From Chloroflexota bacterium (GTDB lineage Bacteria > Chloroflexota > Anaerolineae > UBA7937 > JACPPX01), in NCBI GenBank assembly GCA_016190785.1, contig JACPPX010000081.1:1-13944 (forward strand): 13,944 bases of DNA, in the 5' to 3' direction. A program made the translations under genes and the position numbers. Shown in pieces: positions 1-7,581 of this stretch; the first letter of the stretch is position 1; each line of letters starts with the position of its first letter. The notes beneath the pieces were generated by a model that saw only the letters and a program-made list of their open reading frames with translations, was not told the DNA's origin and searched no databases.

Positions 1-483
1 CCCCAAATCCAAAAACGATGGCCCGACTATTCTCTTTTCAGCGATCAGACAAAGATGCAAGAACTCGATATAACCATAGGGGATGAAGTTTTGGTCATTG
101 GCTATCCGTTAGGATTAAGGCACGCAAAGTCTAACTTTCCATTAGTAAGAGGTGGTATCATTGCAACGCGCATAGGAGAAAATCTTGAAGACGAGATAGA
201 GTAGGCCGGCACCATAAGGAAGAGAATCCTCCGAGGATTCCTAATAGATGGTGCGGTCATTCCTGGGTCGAGCGGTAGCCCTGTCGTGTTAAAACCCAGC
301 CCTGCAAGATTTGTTAAACAAGAGGTTGTGTTCGGTCCACCAAGACCGGTTCTTCTAGGTATCTTGGCGGAAACAAGATACGCTCCTATTCGAACTCCAA
401 AGGGCGATATTCCATCTTTCGCGGGTTTGGGGCTCGCATTCGACGCAGAGACAGTGAAAGAGACCATTGAATTGTTCTTCTAA
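1..483 (+). pseudogene. Trypsin-like serine protease, 3' part, interrupted by an in-frame amber stop
   Basis: Reading frame 1 is open from the window edge to TAA at 481-483 except for one TAG at 202-204. Before the stop it encodes GDEVLVIGYPLGLRHAKS and a segment containing GGIIATRIG. After it comes FLIDGAVIPGSSGSPVVL, holding the GSSGSPV motif around the catalytic serine of trypsin/HtrA-like proteases, then a short C-terminal strand-rich tail. The catalytic His and Asp would lie upstream of the window. Because both sides read as one protease in the same frame, the TAG looks like a point nonsense change. Suppression, recoding or a sequencing error is also possible. Codons are AT-richer (many ATA, AGA, TTA) than in the following genes, which suggests a transferred or accessory origin. 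An internal ATG at 286 could start only a fragment without a full active site. Confidence 0.65.
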
Positions 484-516
484 CGATTCCTGCCCTTCCT
501 CGGAGACTGCGAGATA

Positions 517-1536
517 ATGAAAATCAGCGATTTTGACTACCCCCTACCTCCCCAGCTCAGTGCCCAGAAACCGGCTGAGCCCCGCGACTCTTCGCGTCTC
601 CTGGTGTTGCATAAAGTCACGGGTGAGATAGAGCACCGCCGCTTCTCAGAGATCATCGAGTATCTCCAGCCTGGGGATGTGCTGGTGGCCAATGACACGC
701 GGGTTATCCCTGCCCGATTATTCGGCCGCAAGGTGCCCAGCGGGGGTAAGGTCGAGGTCCTTCTCACCCACAAGCGCCAAGAGAGAATATGGGAGGCGAT
801 GGTACAGGGTCGCTCCCTGGCTCCGGGAACAGCCATCGAATTTGCCAACGGGGACTCGCGTCTCCAAGCAACAGTGCTCAAAAGCACCCCAGAAGGGAGA
901 CGGGTGCTAGAATTTGCTGAGGCCGTCGAGCCGCACCTAGCAAGGCTAGGCTCAGTCCCCCTCCCGCCCTATATCCACCGTCCGCTAGAAGACGCGGAAA
1001 GTTATCAGACGGTGTATGCTCGAAGAGACGGAGCAGTGGCCGCCCCTACTGCCGGGCTGCATTTCACCCCCCAAGTTCTAGACAAAATCAAAGCCAAGGA
1101 AGTGGAGATAACTTTTATCACTCTGCATGTTGGGCCGGGCACCTTCCGCCCGGTGAGCACGGATGAGATCGAGGAGCACCAAATGGAGGCCGAGCGCTTC
1201 CGATTAGCCCCTTTAGTTGCGGAGACGATCAACAGAGCCAAGTTCGAGGGACAGCGGGTCATTGCTGTGGGCACTAGTGTAGTGCGAGTTTTGGAGGCCC
1301 AAGGGAGAAGTGGTATGGTGCGACCAGGCGGTGGGGAGACTGATCTTTTTATCTATCCTGGGTTTGAATTCAAAATTGTAGAAGCCCTGATCACCAACTT
1401 TCACCTACCCCGCTCTACATTGCTCATGCTGGTTTCCGCCTTTGCCGGGAAATCCCTCGCCGACAAAGCCTACGTCGAGGCCATCGCCCAGGAATATCGT
1501 TTCTACTCCTTCGGGGATGCGATGTTAATTTCCTAG
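517..1536 (+). CDS. queA: S-adenosylmethionine:tRNA ribosyltransferase-isomerase
   Basis: QueA transfers and isomerises the ribosyl moiety of S-adenosylmethionine onto 7-aminomethyl-7-deazaguanine in tRNA, giving epoxyqueuosine at wobble position 34 of GUN tRNAs in the cytoplasm. The 339 residues match the usual full length of the family. Recognisable blocks in order are VANDTRVIPARLFG (about 57-70), LPPYIHRP (149-156), AAPTAGLHF (175-183), LHVGPGTFRPV (203-213), VGTSVVRVLE (251-260), TDLFIYPG (275-282), NFHLPRSTLLMLVSAFAG (294-311) and YRFYSFGDAMLI (327-338). The ATG is preceded by a modest GGAG about 11 bases upstream, and the protein begins at the expected MKISDFDY. A rho-independent terminator follows closely, so queA seems to end its own transcript. 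No tgt or other queuosine gene is in the window. Confidence 0.97.
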   Translation: MKISDFDYPLPPQLSAQKPAEPRDSSRLLVLHKVTGEIEHRRFSEIIEYLQPGDVLVANDTRVIPARLFGRKVPSGGKVEVLLTHKRQERIWEAMVQGRSLAPGTAIEFANGDSRLQATVLKSTPEGRRVLEFAEAVEPHLARLGSVPLPPYIHRPLEDAESYQTVYARRDGAVAAPTAGLHFTPQVLDKIKAKEVEITFITLHVGPGTFRPVSTDEIEEHQMEAERFRLAPLVAETINRAKFEGQRVIAVGTSVVRVLEAQGRSGMVRPGGGETDLFIYPGFEFKIVEALITNFHLPRSTLLMLVSAFAGKSLADKAYVEAIAQEYRFYSFGDAMLIS

Positions 1537-1561
1537 TGGGGGTAGTATTTGGCCATTTGAC

Positions 1562-1592
1562 AAGGCCTCTCCATGGGAGGGCCTTTTACTTT
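1562..1592 (+). terminator. Rho-independent terminator after queA
   Basis: A hairpin with outer stem AAGGCC/GGCCTT (continued inward by CTCC/GGAG with a bulge) is followed by a T-rich tail, TTTTACTTT. It begins 25 bases after the queA stop and separates queA from the recombinase gene. The tail overlaps the proposed -35 of the next promoter. Confidence 0.8.
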
Positions 1593-1612
1593 ATGCAAAG
1601 TTGTGGTAGAAT
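1585..1612 (+). promoter_or_regulatory. Putative housekeeping promoter for the recombinase gene cluster
   Basis: TTTACT (1585-1590) and TAGAAT (1607-1612) are 16 bases apart, close to the primary-sigma consensus. They lie 36 bases before the xer start codon, after the queA terminator. Transcription would begin near 1619 and leave room for the GGAGGGGG ribosome-binding site at 1638-1645. Confidence 0.5.
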
Positions 1613-1648
1613 GTCCCCCGCTCAACTGGCTAGCCACGGAGGGGGATT

Positions 1649-2563
1649 ATGGAAACCAAAATCAATTCTTTCCTAGAGTACTTGGTGGTGGAACGGGGTT
1701 ATTCCAAAAACACACTTTCTGCTTATGCCATCGACCTCACCCAGTTTCTAGAGCATCTCCAGAAAGAGTTAGAAACCCCGAAAACAAACTGGGCGGAAGT
1801 GGCCAAAGAGGATATTGTCTCTTATATCCTCCATCTGCGCGGGGACCGGCGTTACACCGCCTCTACCGTGGCCCGTAAGGTGGCAGCGATTAAATCCTTC
1901 TTCAAGTTCCTGGCCCAGGAAGAAGTTATCCCCGGAAACCCTACCGCCGGCTTGGACTCTCCTAAAGTAGAGCGGCGTCTTCCCCGGGCCATTTCCCAAG
2001 AAGAGGTGAAACAACTCCTTGCTCAGACCGCCGCCGCCGCCGCGGAGGGCAGCCCCAAGGGTCTCCGCGACCAGGCCCTCCTGCAACTGGCCTACGCCAC
2101 GGGCATGCGGGCCTCGGAACTGATCTCCCTCAATCTCGACGACCTCAGTCTGGCTTCCGGTTCAGTGCGTTGCTTGGGCAAGGGCGGGAAAGAAAGGGTG
2201 ATCCCCATCCACCCCCTGGCGGTGCGGACCCTCTCTGCCTATATTGATAAAGCCCGCGGCCAATTCCTGAAGGAGAGGGGGGAAAGGGCCCTCTTTCTCA
2301 ACCAGCGAGGACAGCGGCTGACCCGGCAAGGGCTGTGGCTTATCCTCAAGGGGTATGTCCAGCGGGCGGGGCTCACCGCCCGGGTCACACCCCATACCCT
2401 CCGCCATTCCTTCGCCACCCACCTTTTGGGCGGGGATGCAGATCTGATCAATGTCCAGCAACTTTTGGGCCATGCCAATGTCTCTACTACCCAGATCTAT
2501 ACGCAGGTGACTACCGACCGGCTGCGGGAGGTCTACAACCGCTCCCACCCGCGAGCAAAATAA
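1649..2563 (+). CDS. xerD: Tyrosine site-specific recombinase, XerC/XerD type
   Basis: The 304-residue length is typical of the chromosome-dimer-resolution recombinases XerC/XerD, which cut and rejoin DNA at dif through a 3'-phosphotyrosine intermediate. The N-terminal SAM-like DNA-binding domain spans about 1-95 (YLVVERGYSKNTLSAYAIDL). The catalytic domain follows, with all active-site residues present: R154 in TGMRASEL, K178 in GKGGKERVIPI, H249 and R252 in HTLRHSFATH, H275 in LLGHAN and nucleophile Y284 in TQIYTQV. Their spacing equals that of E. coli XerD. A run of Ala codons near 2029-2043 lies in the inter-domain region. The ATG follows a strong GGAGGGGG. The XerC-versus-XerD choice cannot be settled here, so the symbol is tentative. 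The housekeeping-like context and full length favour a chromosomal Xer over a phage or integron integrase. Confidence 0.93.
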   Translation: METKINSFLEYLVVERGYSKNTLSAYAIDLTQFLEHLQKELETPKTNWAEVAKEDIVSYILHLRGDRRYTASTVARKVAAIKSFFKFLAQEEVIPGNPTAGLDSPKVERRLPRAISQEEVKQLLAQTAAAAAEGSPKGLRDQALLQLAYATGMRASELISLNLDDLSLASGSVRCLGKGGKERVIPIHPLAVRTLSAYIDKARGQFLKERGERALFLNQRGQRLTRQGLWLILKGYVQRAGLTARVTPHTLRHSFATHLLGGDADLINVQQLLGHANVSTTQIYTQVTTDRLREVYNRSHPRAK

Positions 2564-2572
2564 GGAGGAGAA

Positions 2573-3205
2573 ATGGGATACCTGGAAAGGCTTCTCGGCG
2601 AGAATGAAGCAGTGGTCTTCAAAACTCGGCAGCACTGGATAGTGATCATCGGTTCGGTCCTGTTCAACAGCCTCCTCTTTCTGATTATTCTCGGAGCCGC
2701 GGTGTCGCTTACGGGTCTCACCCAGAACTGGTCCATCCTGTTACTTCTCTTCCTGATCTATCCCGGCTGGAAGCTGATCCTAGATATAGCCAACTGGTGG
2801 AACGAGGTCTATGTAGTCACCAACCGTCGGGTGATCCAACTGGAGGGAATTTTCAACAAGCACTCTATCGATTCCTCTCTGGAGAAAGTAAACGATGTGG
2901 TCTTGGACCAGTCGGTGCTGGGGCGACTGTTGGATTATGGCCGGATAGAGATCCTTACCGCCAGCGAGGCGGGACGGAATATTTTCCATCGTGTCGCCCG
3001 GCCGGTCCTTTTCAAAACCACCATGCTCAACCAAAAGGCAGAAATGGAGCAGGGAGGAGAATTCCCCGCCCGGGCCAAGGCCCCCACCGAAGCAGACATC
3101 CCGCGGATGATCTCCGAACTAGACGAGCTGCGCAAAAAAGGGCTGATAACTGCTGAGGAGTTCGAGAGAGAGAAGGCCCAACTCCTGGAGAAACTGGGGA
3201 AATAA
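2573..3205 (+). CDS. Membrane protein with bacterial PH domain and C-terminal SHOCT motif
   Basis: This 210-residue protein starts nine bases after the recombinase stop behind a strong AAGGAGGAG. Residues 22-48 and 52-72 form two hydrophobic helices (WIVIIGSVLFNSLLFLIILG; ILLLLFLIYPGWKLIL). Residues about 78-155 read as a bacterial PH-like domain (YVVTNRRVIQLEGIF, followed by SSLEKVNDVVLDQSVLGRLL), facing the cytoplasm if the usual topology holds. Residues about 176-208 match the SHOCT (short C-terminal) motif, MISELDELRKKGLITAEEFE, which is often found at the end of membrane or oligomerising proteins. A charged Ala/Pro linker joins the two. Bacterial proteins of this architecture have no agreed biochemical role. 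Its placement in a tight operon with xer and purine nucleoside phosphorylase gives no clear functional clue. Confidence 0.88.
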   Translation: MGYLERLLGENEAVVFKTRQHWIVIIGSVLFNSLLFLIILGAAVSLTGLTQNWSILLLLFLIYPGWKLILDIANWWNEVYVVTNRRVIQLEGIFNKHSIDSSLEKVNDVVLDQSVLGRLLDYGRIEILTASEAGRNIFHRVARPVLFKTTMLNQKAEMEQGGEFPARAKAPTEADIPRMISELDELRKKGLITAEEFEREKAQLLEKLGK

Positions 3206-3211
3206 CCCAGC

Positions 3212-4048
3212 GTGGCCCACGCTTACCAAAAGATAACGGAGACCGCCCGTCTTATCGCCGCCCGCTACCCTTCAGCCATTGAAGTTGGAATCATCACTGG
3301 TTCCGGCCTGGGAGGGCTGGCCGAGGCGGTAGAAGAGAGGGTCTCCATTCCCTATCAAGAAATACCAAATTTTCCGGTATCTACCGTGGAAGGTCATCCC
3401 GGGCAATTGATCCTGGGACGGCTGGCCGGAAAGGCAGTTTTCTTAATGCAGGGCCGGGCCCACTACTACGAGGGTTATTCCCTGGAAGAAGCCACTTTCC
3501 CGCTGCGGGTGATGCGGGCCATGGGGGCCGGAGTTTTGATGGTTACCAATGCCGCGGGAGGGCTCAATCCCCGCTTCCGCCCCGGGGATCTGATGCTTAT
3601 CACCGACCACATCAACTTGTTGGGCATGGCTGGAGAAACTCCCCTCCGCGGCCTAAACGATGAAAGATTGGGCCCTCGCTTCCCCCCAATGCTGGGGGCC
3701 TATGATAGCAAGCTTATCAAACTCGCACAGGAGGTGGGCAAGAGGTTGGGAATAATACTTCGTCAGGGAGTGTATATTATGCTCGCCGGCCCCACTTTCG
3801 AGTCCCCGGCTGAGGTAAGGATGCTCCGCCGCTGGGGAGGGGATGCGGTGGGGATGTCCACCGTAGGGGAGGTGATTGTCGCCCGCCATGGGGGGATGCG
3901 GGTGCTGGGAATATCCCTGATCTCTAACCTAGCAATGGCGGAGAACCATACCGCTGCCCCAGATACGCATCAAGATGTCTTAGCGGCAGCAGAAAAAGCG
4001 GTACCCAAATTGATCCGTCTAATAAAAGGAGTTTTAGAAAGAATATAG
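3212..4048 (+). CDS. punA: Purine nucleoside phosphorylase (trimeric, inosine/guanosine type)
   Basis: This enzyme phosphorolyses purine (deoxy)nucleosides to free base and (deoxy)ribose-1-phosphate for salvage. The 278 residues show the trimeric PNP/MTAP fold signatures: GIITGSGLGGL with the phosphate-binding Ser31, EGHPG (H62), GRAHYYEGYS (81-90), NAAGGLNP (113-120), GPTFESPAE (193-201), VGMSTVGE (213-220) and ISLISNLA (234-241). Set against human PNP numbering (offset four), E197, N239 and H253 correspond to E201, N243 and H257. Those residues mark 6-oxopurine nucleoside specificity, as opposed to methylthioadenosine phosphorylase. The start is GTG at 3212, six bases after the preceding stop, with GGGGA about 11 bases upstream, so translation is probably coupled to the PH-domain gene. 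The C-terminus aligns to the family end. Confidence 0.94.
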   Translation: MAHAYQKITETARLIAARYPSAIEVGIITGSGLGGLAEAVEERVSIPYQEIPNFPVSTVEGHPGQLILGRLAGKAVFLMQGRAHYYEGYSLEEATFPLRVMRAMGAGVLMVTNAAGGLNPRFRPGDLMLITDHINLLGMAGETPLRGLNDERLGPRFPPMLGAYDSKLIKLAQEVGKRLGIILRQGVYIMLAGPTFESPAEVRMLRRWGGDAVGMSTVGEVIVARHGGMRVLGISLISNLAMAENHTAAPDTHQDVLAAAEKAVPKLIRLIKGVLERI

Positions 4049-4133
4049 GTTGGCAGGGTGTTCGCCCATACTCATTTTTTGACTTGTGGACGACTGCCTT
4101 TCCAAAAATCGGGAACACACCCTATCAAAAAAG

Positions 4134-4847
4134 ATGGTCACTCTCCTACTTTTTATCGACCGCTTAGCACCATATATCTACGCCCTTTCCCTCCTCGGGA
4201 TCCTGGCGGCCCTCTATGTTTTTTTGACTGCCCAGCGGGAAGTAGCCCGTGCTCGGAAGTGGATTCCCCGCGAGGAAGCCTCTGCCCGGGCCTACAAAGC
4301 CGGCTTCTTTGCCCTGGGTTTGCTCTTGGTGGTGGCCGGGGTGGCCCTGATTGATACCCGGCTGGCCCCAGCCCTGGCCCAGTTTAGCCAAGAGACTATT
4401 CCCGACTTAACTCAACCCTCCTCCGGGACATCCCTCAACCCCACCCCTACTCCCACCCTACCGCGGACAATAATCATTATTAATACAACAACCCCCACGC
4501 CAGAGATCATATCCACTCCTATCCCTCCACCACCAGCGACCTGCCCCAACCCGGGAGTTCAAGTCACTTCTCCCGGGGTGGGGGCTTCTCTGGCGGGAGT
4601 AGTAGAGGTCAGGGGGACGGCGGCTATTGAGAATTTCTGGTACTACAAGTTGGAGTTCGGGATCGGAGAAGGTCCGGGCGATTGGTCTTGGATAACTGCT
4701 GGTTACGAGCCGGTGGTCGATGGCTTTCTGGGGAACTGGGATACCTCTACCCTTCCTCCTGGAGCCTACACCCTGCGGCTGGTGGTGGTGGACAACACCG
4801 GCAACTTTCCGCAACCCTGCCCGGTGACCGTCAATATCGGCTCTTAG
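4134..4847 (+). CDS. Membrane-anchored protein with Pro/Thr linker and external Ig-like beta domain
   Basis: I do not recognise a named gene. From the ATG at 4134 the product is 237 residues. Two hydrophobic helices lie at about 13-33 (PYIYALSLLGILAALYVFL) and 55-78. They are separated by a charged loop (REVARARKWIPREEASARAY), which is probably cytoplasmic. An extracytoplasmic linker at about 86-136 is rich in Pro, Thr and Ile. The C-terminal 100 residues read as a beta-sandwich: VQVTSPGVGASLAGVVEVRG, then FWYYKLEFG, then NWDTSTLPPGAYTLRLVVVD. Cys137 and Cys229 bracket this domain and could form a disulphide outside the cell. Similar domains occur, from memory, in many Chloroflexota surface proteins. 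A longer in-frame GTG start at 4086 is possible. Neither start has a good ribosome-binding site, and I chose 4134 because it places the first helix near the N-terminus. The metalloprotease starts 21 bases after the stop, so the pair is likely cotranscribed. Confidence 0.8.
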   Translation: MVTLLLFIDRLAPYIYALSLLGILAALYVFLTAQREVARARKWIPREEASARAYKAGFFALGLLLVVAGVALIDTRLAPALAQFSQETIPDLTQPSSGTSLNPTPTPTLPRTIIIINTTTPTPEIISTPIPPPPATCPNPGVQVTSPGVGASLAGVVEVRGTAAIENFWYYKLEFGIGEGPGDWSWITAGYEPVVDGFLGNWDTSTLPPGAYTLRLVVVDNTGNFPQPCPVTVNIGS

Positions 4848-4868
4848 ACTACTAGAAAGGAAAATAGA

Positions 4869-6881
4869 GTGCGCAGACTAACTCTAGTTGGCATCCTGCT
4901 CATCATCCTTGCATGTTTGCTCCTCACCTTGTGTCTAAGCCTTTTCATTGCCACCGGGGGGATAAGCATTATTGGCCCCACCCCACCTATCTCCCCTTCC
5001 CCAACCGCGGTCACCGGGGCCTCGCACACTCCGCTCACCGTCTCTTGTCCGGCTCGGCAACCAGCCGAGGAGTCGGAAGTGCCCCAAATCGGGCAAGAGA
5101 CATTGGCCCTCCTTTTTTCCACCAACATCCCCGCTCGGGACCCGCGGGAGATCGCCGCCCGTCTGGGAAGGACTGACGGCTTGGTTCCGGAAGTGGTGCG
5201 CAGTGAACCATTTAATTACCAAGTGGGGGCGATAGAGAAATTCTGGATCCAGGATGAGGAGTTATCGGAGACTTATTTCCAGATCGATGCCCGGCTGGTC
5301 TATATCTCCGAGCACGCCCACTGGTGGGTACAAGAAGGGGAAGACTTCGATGAACGGGATATAGCCCGCGCCGCCCAGGAATTTGACACCCACATCTACC
5401 CTACCGTACACCAGTTCTTCGGGGAAGAATGGAATCCGGGGGTGGACTCCGACCCTCGCATCAATATCCTCAATGCCGATCTCCCCAGCGTGGGTGGGTA
5501 TTATTCTTCCGCGGACGAGTATCCGCAGGCGGTCAATCCCTTTTCCAACCAGCGGGAGATGATCTACATGAGCATCTCTAATATCCCCCCCAGTTCTAGG
5601 GGGTATCTTCCCACCCTGGCCCACGAGTTTCAGCATATGGTCCACTGGGCAGTAGATGCCAACGATGACACTTGGATCAATGAGGGCTCAGCAGAACTAT
5701 CCAGTTTCCTAAGCGGATACCCAGCCTCAGTGTTCAGCTACCCCCGCCAACCGGATACAGCGATTATGGCCTGGACTGATGAGATCGGGGAGGCAGGGCC
5801 CTACTATGAGGGGGCATATCTCTTTATGGCCTATTTTGCGGAGAGGTTCGGAGCCGATATTGTCCGTGAATTCACGGCCCAGGCTGCCGACGGGGTGGAA
5901 GGGTTCAATGCCACTTTTGAGGGTCGGGGCATCCCTCTTACTTTTGACGAGGTCTTCAAAGACTGGGTGGTGGCTAATTACCTCGATGACCCAAACCTGG
6001 CGGGGGGATGTTTCGGGTACCCCAGCCTGGATATTAATGTCTCCCGGCTTTCACGGATAAGCGAACTCCCCACCACCACTGAGGAAAAGGTTAACCAATA
6101 TGCCACAGATTACTATGAACTCCGGGGCCTCTCCGGAGATGTACTCATCCAATTCGATGGCGAGGATAGCACCCGGGTGGCGGACACGGAACCGCAGAAT
6201 GGAAGTTATGTTTTCTGGTCCAACCGCGGGGATGTGAGCGATATGACACTCACCCGGGAGTTTGACTTGAGCGGGGTAGATAAAGCAACCCTCACCGTCC
6301 AGATGTGGTGGGACATTGAACTCAACTACGATTATGCCTATATCGAGATCTCGGCAGATGGCGGCCAGACCTGGGAGATCCTGGATGGCCGGTTTACCAC
6401 CGCCGAAAATCCCTATGGCAATAACTTCCGGGTGGGGTGGACCGGGAAATCGGGAGCGGGAAGCAATCCAGGATGGGTGGAGGAAAGGATCGACCTCACC
6501 CCCTATGTCGGCCAGGAGGGGCTCCTTCGTTTTGAGTACATCACTGACGATGCCTTTAACCGCCCCGGATTGCTCTTGGATGATATCGCCATCCCCGAGA
6601 TCAGTTACTTTGAGGATTTTGAGGATGGAGATGGAGGTTGGGAAGCGGCAGGTTTCCTTCGCACTGATACTCTCCTTCCCCAGCGCTGGGCGGTCCAGGT
6701 AATAGAGTTCGGGGAGACAGGGGTGGTGATCCGGGAGATGACCCTCGACGCCTCCGCACAGGGGGAGTTGCTCCTGGATGGCTTTGGCCAGGGGTTGGAC
6801 CGGGCGGTGCTCATCATCTCCGCCCTGGCCCCCTCCCCTAACCTTCCCGCCTCTTATCAGTTCACCGTCCAGCAAGAGTAA
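4869..6881 (+). CDS. Exported zinc metalloprotease, M6/immune-inhibitor-A-like
   Basis: This 670-residue protein starts at GTG eight bases after AAAGG. Residues 4-29 form a hydrophobic signal or anchor, followed by a Pro/Ser/Thr stretch, so the rest is outside the membrane. The catalytic domain is about 120-400. HEFQH (252-256) is the HEXXH zinc motif, and WINEGSAEL (269-277) supplies the likely third ligand E272 in the HEFxH...NEG arrangement of M6/M30-like gluzincins. Residues about 445-580 resemble the beta-rich domain found after the protease in immune inhibitor A: VFWSNRGD, FDLSGVDKATLTVQMWWDIE, YDYAYIEISADGGQTWEIL, LLLDDIAIPE. A final strand-rich domain spans about 580-668. Role: extracellular proteolysis, substrate unknown. 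The active-site residues are intact. The choice between M6 and M30-like subfamilies is uncertain. Confidence 0.88.
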   Translation: MRRLTLVGILLIILACLLLTLCLSLFIATGGISIIGPTPPISPSPTAVTGASHTPLTVSCPARQPAEESEVPQIGQETLALLFSTNIPARDPREIAARLGRTDGLVPEVVRSEPFNYQVGAIEKFWIQDEELSETYFQIDARLVYISEHAHWWVQEGEDFDERDIARAAQEFDTHIYPTVHQFFGEEWNPGVDSDPRINILNADLPSVGGYYSSADEYPQAVNPFSNQREMIYMSISNIPPSSRGYLPTLAHEFQHMVHWAVDANDDTWINEGSAELSSFLSGYPASVFSYPRQPDTAIMAWTDEIGEAGPYYEGAYLFMAYFAERFGADIVREFTAQAADGVEGFNATFEGRGIPLTFDEVFKDWVVANYLDDPNLAGGCFGYPSLDINVSRLSRISELPTTTEEKVNQYATDYYELRGLSGDVLIQFDGEDSTRVADTEPQNGSYVFWSNRGDVSDMTLTREFDLSGVDKATLTVQMWWDIELNYDYAYIEISADGGQTWEILDGRFTTAENPYGNNFRVGWTGKSGAGSNPGWVEERIDLTPYVGQEGLLRFEYITDDAFNRPGLLLDDIAIPEISYFEDFEDGDGGWEAAGFLRTDTLLPQRWAVQVIEFGETGVVIREMTLDASAQGELLLDGFGQGLDRAVLIISALAPSPNLPASYQFTVQQE

Positions 6882-6969
6882 GCAACCTTACAGGAGGTTA
6901 TCTGGCTCGCGGCGAGATGCTATAAGAGGCTGGGAAGATTCGTCTAATTTTCCAACTTCGGCACAAACC

Positions 6970-6996
6970 CGTCATATTCCCGCCGCGTCCCCCGTT
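6970..6996 (+). promoter_or_regulatory. Predicted ECF-type promoter driving the sigma/anti-sigma operon (autoregulation)
   Basis: CGTCAT (6970-6975) and CGTT (6993-6996) are separated by 17 bases. They match, with one base change and one extra spacer base, the CGTCAC-N16-CGTT pair seen upstream of 8588 and 9225. CGTT ends six bases before the sigma-factor ATG, so transcription would start at or beside the start codon and the mRNA would be leaderless. This agrees with the absence of any ribosome-binding site. Assignment to this sigma factor is an inference from the three matching sites and from the common self-activation of ECF genes. Confidence 0.55.
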
Positions 6997-7002
6997 AAAT
7001 AA

Positions 7003-7581
7003 ATGAGTGAGCAAAACCCGCGAGAGGAGCAAAACCCAGGGGCGGAAGAGCTAGTCCTGGTGCAGCAAGCCGCCGGCCGAGACCGAGAGGCATTCGGCCG
7101 GTTATATGATCGCTACGCAGATCGTATTTACAGGTACCTCTACTTCCGTCTGGGTAATGCCCCCGCAGCCGAGGATCTCACCGCGGAGGTTTTTGTTCGT
7201 GCTTGGGAGGCAATAGGAGGGTTTGACTGGCACAAAGGGAATTTTGCGGGGTGGCTATACCGTATTGCCCACAATTTGTTGGTGGATCACTTCCGCACCC
7301 GCCACGAGACCCTTTCCCTGGAGAAAGTACAACTGGGAGAGGGGGAAATAGGAGCAACGGATCGTCATTTAGAAAGGGGTGAGCTACAGGCTGTTTTGCA
7401 AAAAGCCCTCCACCGCCTGACTCCAGAACAGCAGCAGGTGATTGTCCTCCGTTTCATGGAAGGTTACTCCAGCGGGGAAGTAGCGGAAATCATGGGCAAA
7501 AGCAATGAGGCGGTGCGGGCCATGCAATACCGGGCCTTGGCCTCCCTGGCCCGCATCCTAGGTGGAGAGAATAGAAAATGA
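7003..7581 (+). CDS. ECF-family RNA polymerase sigma factor
   Basis: A 192-residue two-domain sigma factor. Region 2 covers about 27-98 (FGRLYDRYADRIYRYLYFRL, EDLTAEVFVRAWEAI, FAGWLYRIAHNLLVDHFR), which binds core polymerase and opens the -10. Region 4 covers about 131-184 (LHRLTPEQQQVIVLRFMEGY, then SSGEVAEIMGKSNEAVRAMQ), the helix-turn-helix that reads the -35. Regions 1.1 and 3 are absent, as is usual for ECF factors. The TGA overlaps the ATG of the next gene (ATGA), so the membrane anti-sigma partner is translationally coupled. No Shine-Dalgarno sequence precedes the ATG, but an ECF-like promoter sits directly upstream, which suggests a leaderless, self-activated transcript. The likely targets are the two small exported-protein genes downstream, which carry matching promoter elements. 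The inducing signal is not evident. Confidence 0.95.
   Translation: MSEQNPREEQNPGAEELVLVQQAAGRDREAFGRLYDRYADRIYRYLYFRLGNAPAAEDLTAEVFVRAWEAIGGFDWHKGNFAGWLYRIAHNLLVDHFRTRHETLSLEKVQLGEGEIGATDRHLERGELQAVLQKALHRLTPEQQQVIVLRFMEGYSSGEVAEIMGKSNEAVRAMQYRALASLARILGGENRK

Noticed and set aside
1557..1562. Perfect TTGACA just before the queA terminator
   Set aside because: No -10-like hexamer lies at 15-19 bases. The sequence there is the terminator stem.
2029..2045. GCC-triplet run in the recombinase gene
   Set aside because: It encodes a short Ala run between domains in frame. There is no sign of an unstable repeat with wider meaning.
3212..4048. Methylthioadenosine phosphorylase as an alternative for the PNP gene
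   Set aside because: The Glu, Asn and His corresponding to human PNP E201, N243 and H257 are present, favouring 6-oxopurine nucleoside phosphorylase.
4055..4080. Possible terminator after punA (GGGTGTTCGCCC, then later TTTTTT)
   Set aside because: The stem is only about four pairs including a wobble, and seven bases separate it from the T-run.
6051..6875. 274-codon open frame on the minus strand inside the metalloprotease gene
   Set aside because: The opposite frame carries clear protease and beta-domain motifs. The antisense translation shows no recognisable family and has no ribosome-binding site or context.
6919..6927. TGCTATAAG, an extended -10-like element before the sigma-factor gene
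   Set aside because: No acceptable -35 lies 16-18 bases upstream (TTATCT at best). The ECF-like pair nearer the ATG explains the region better. A secondary promoter is not excluded.
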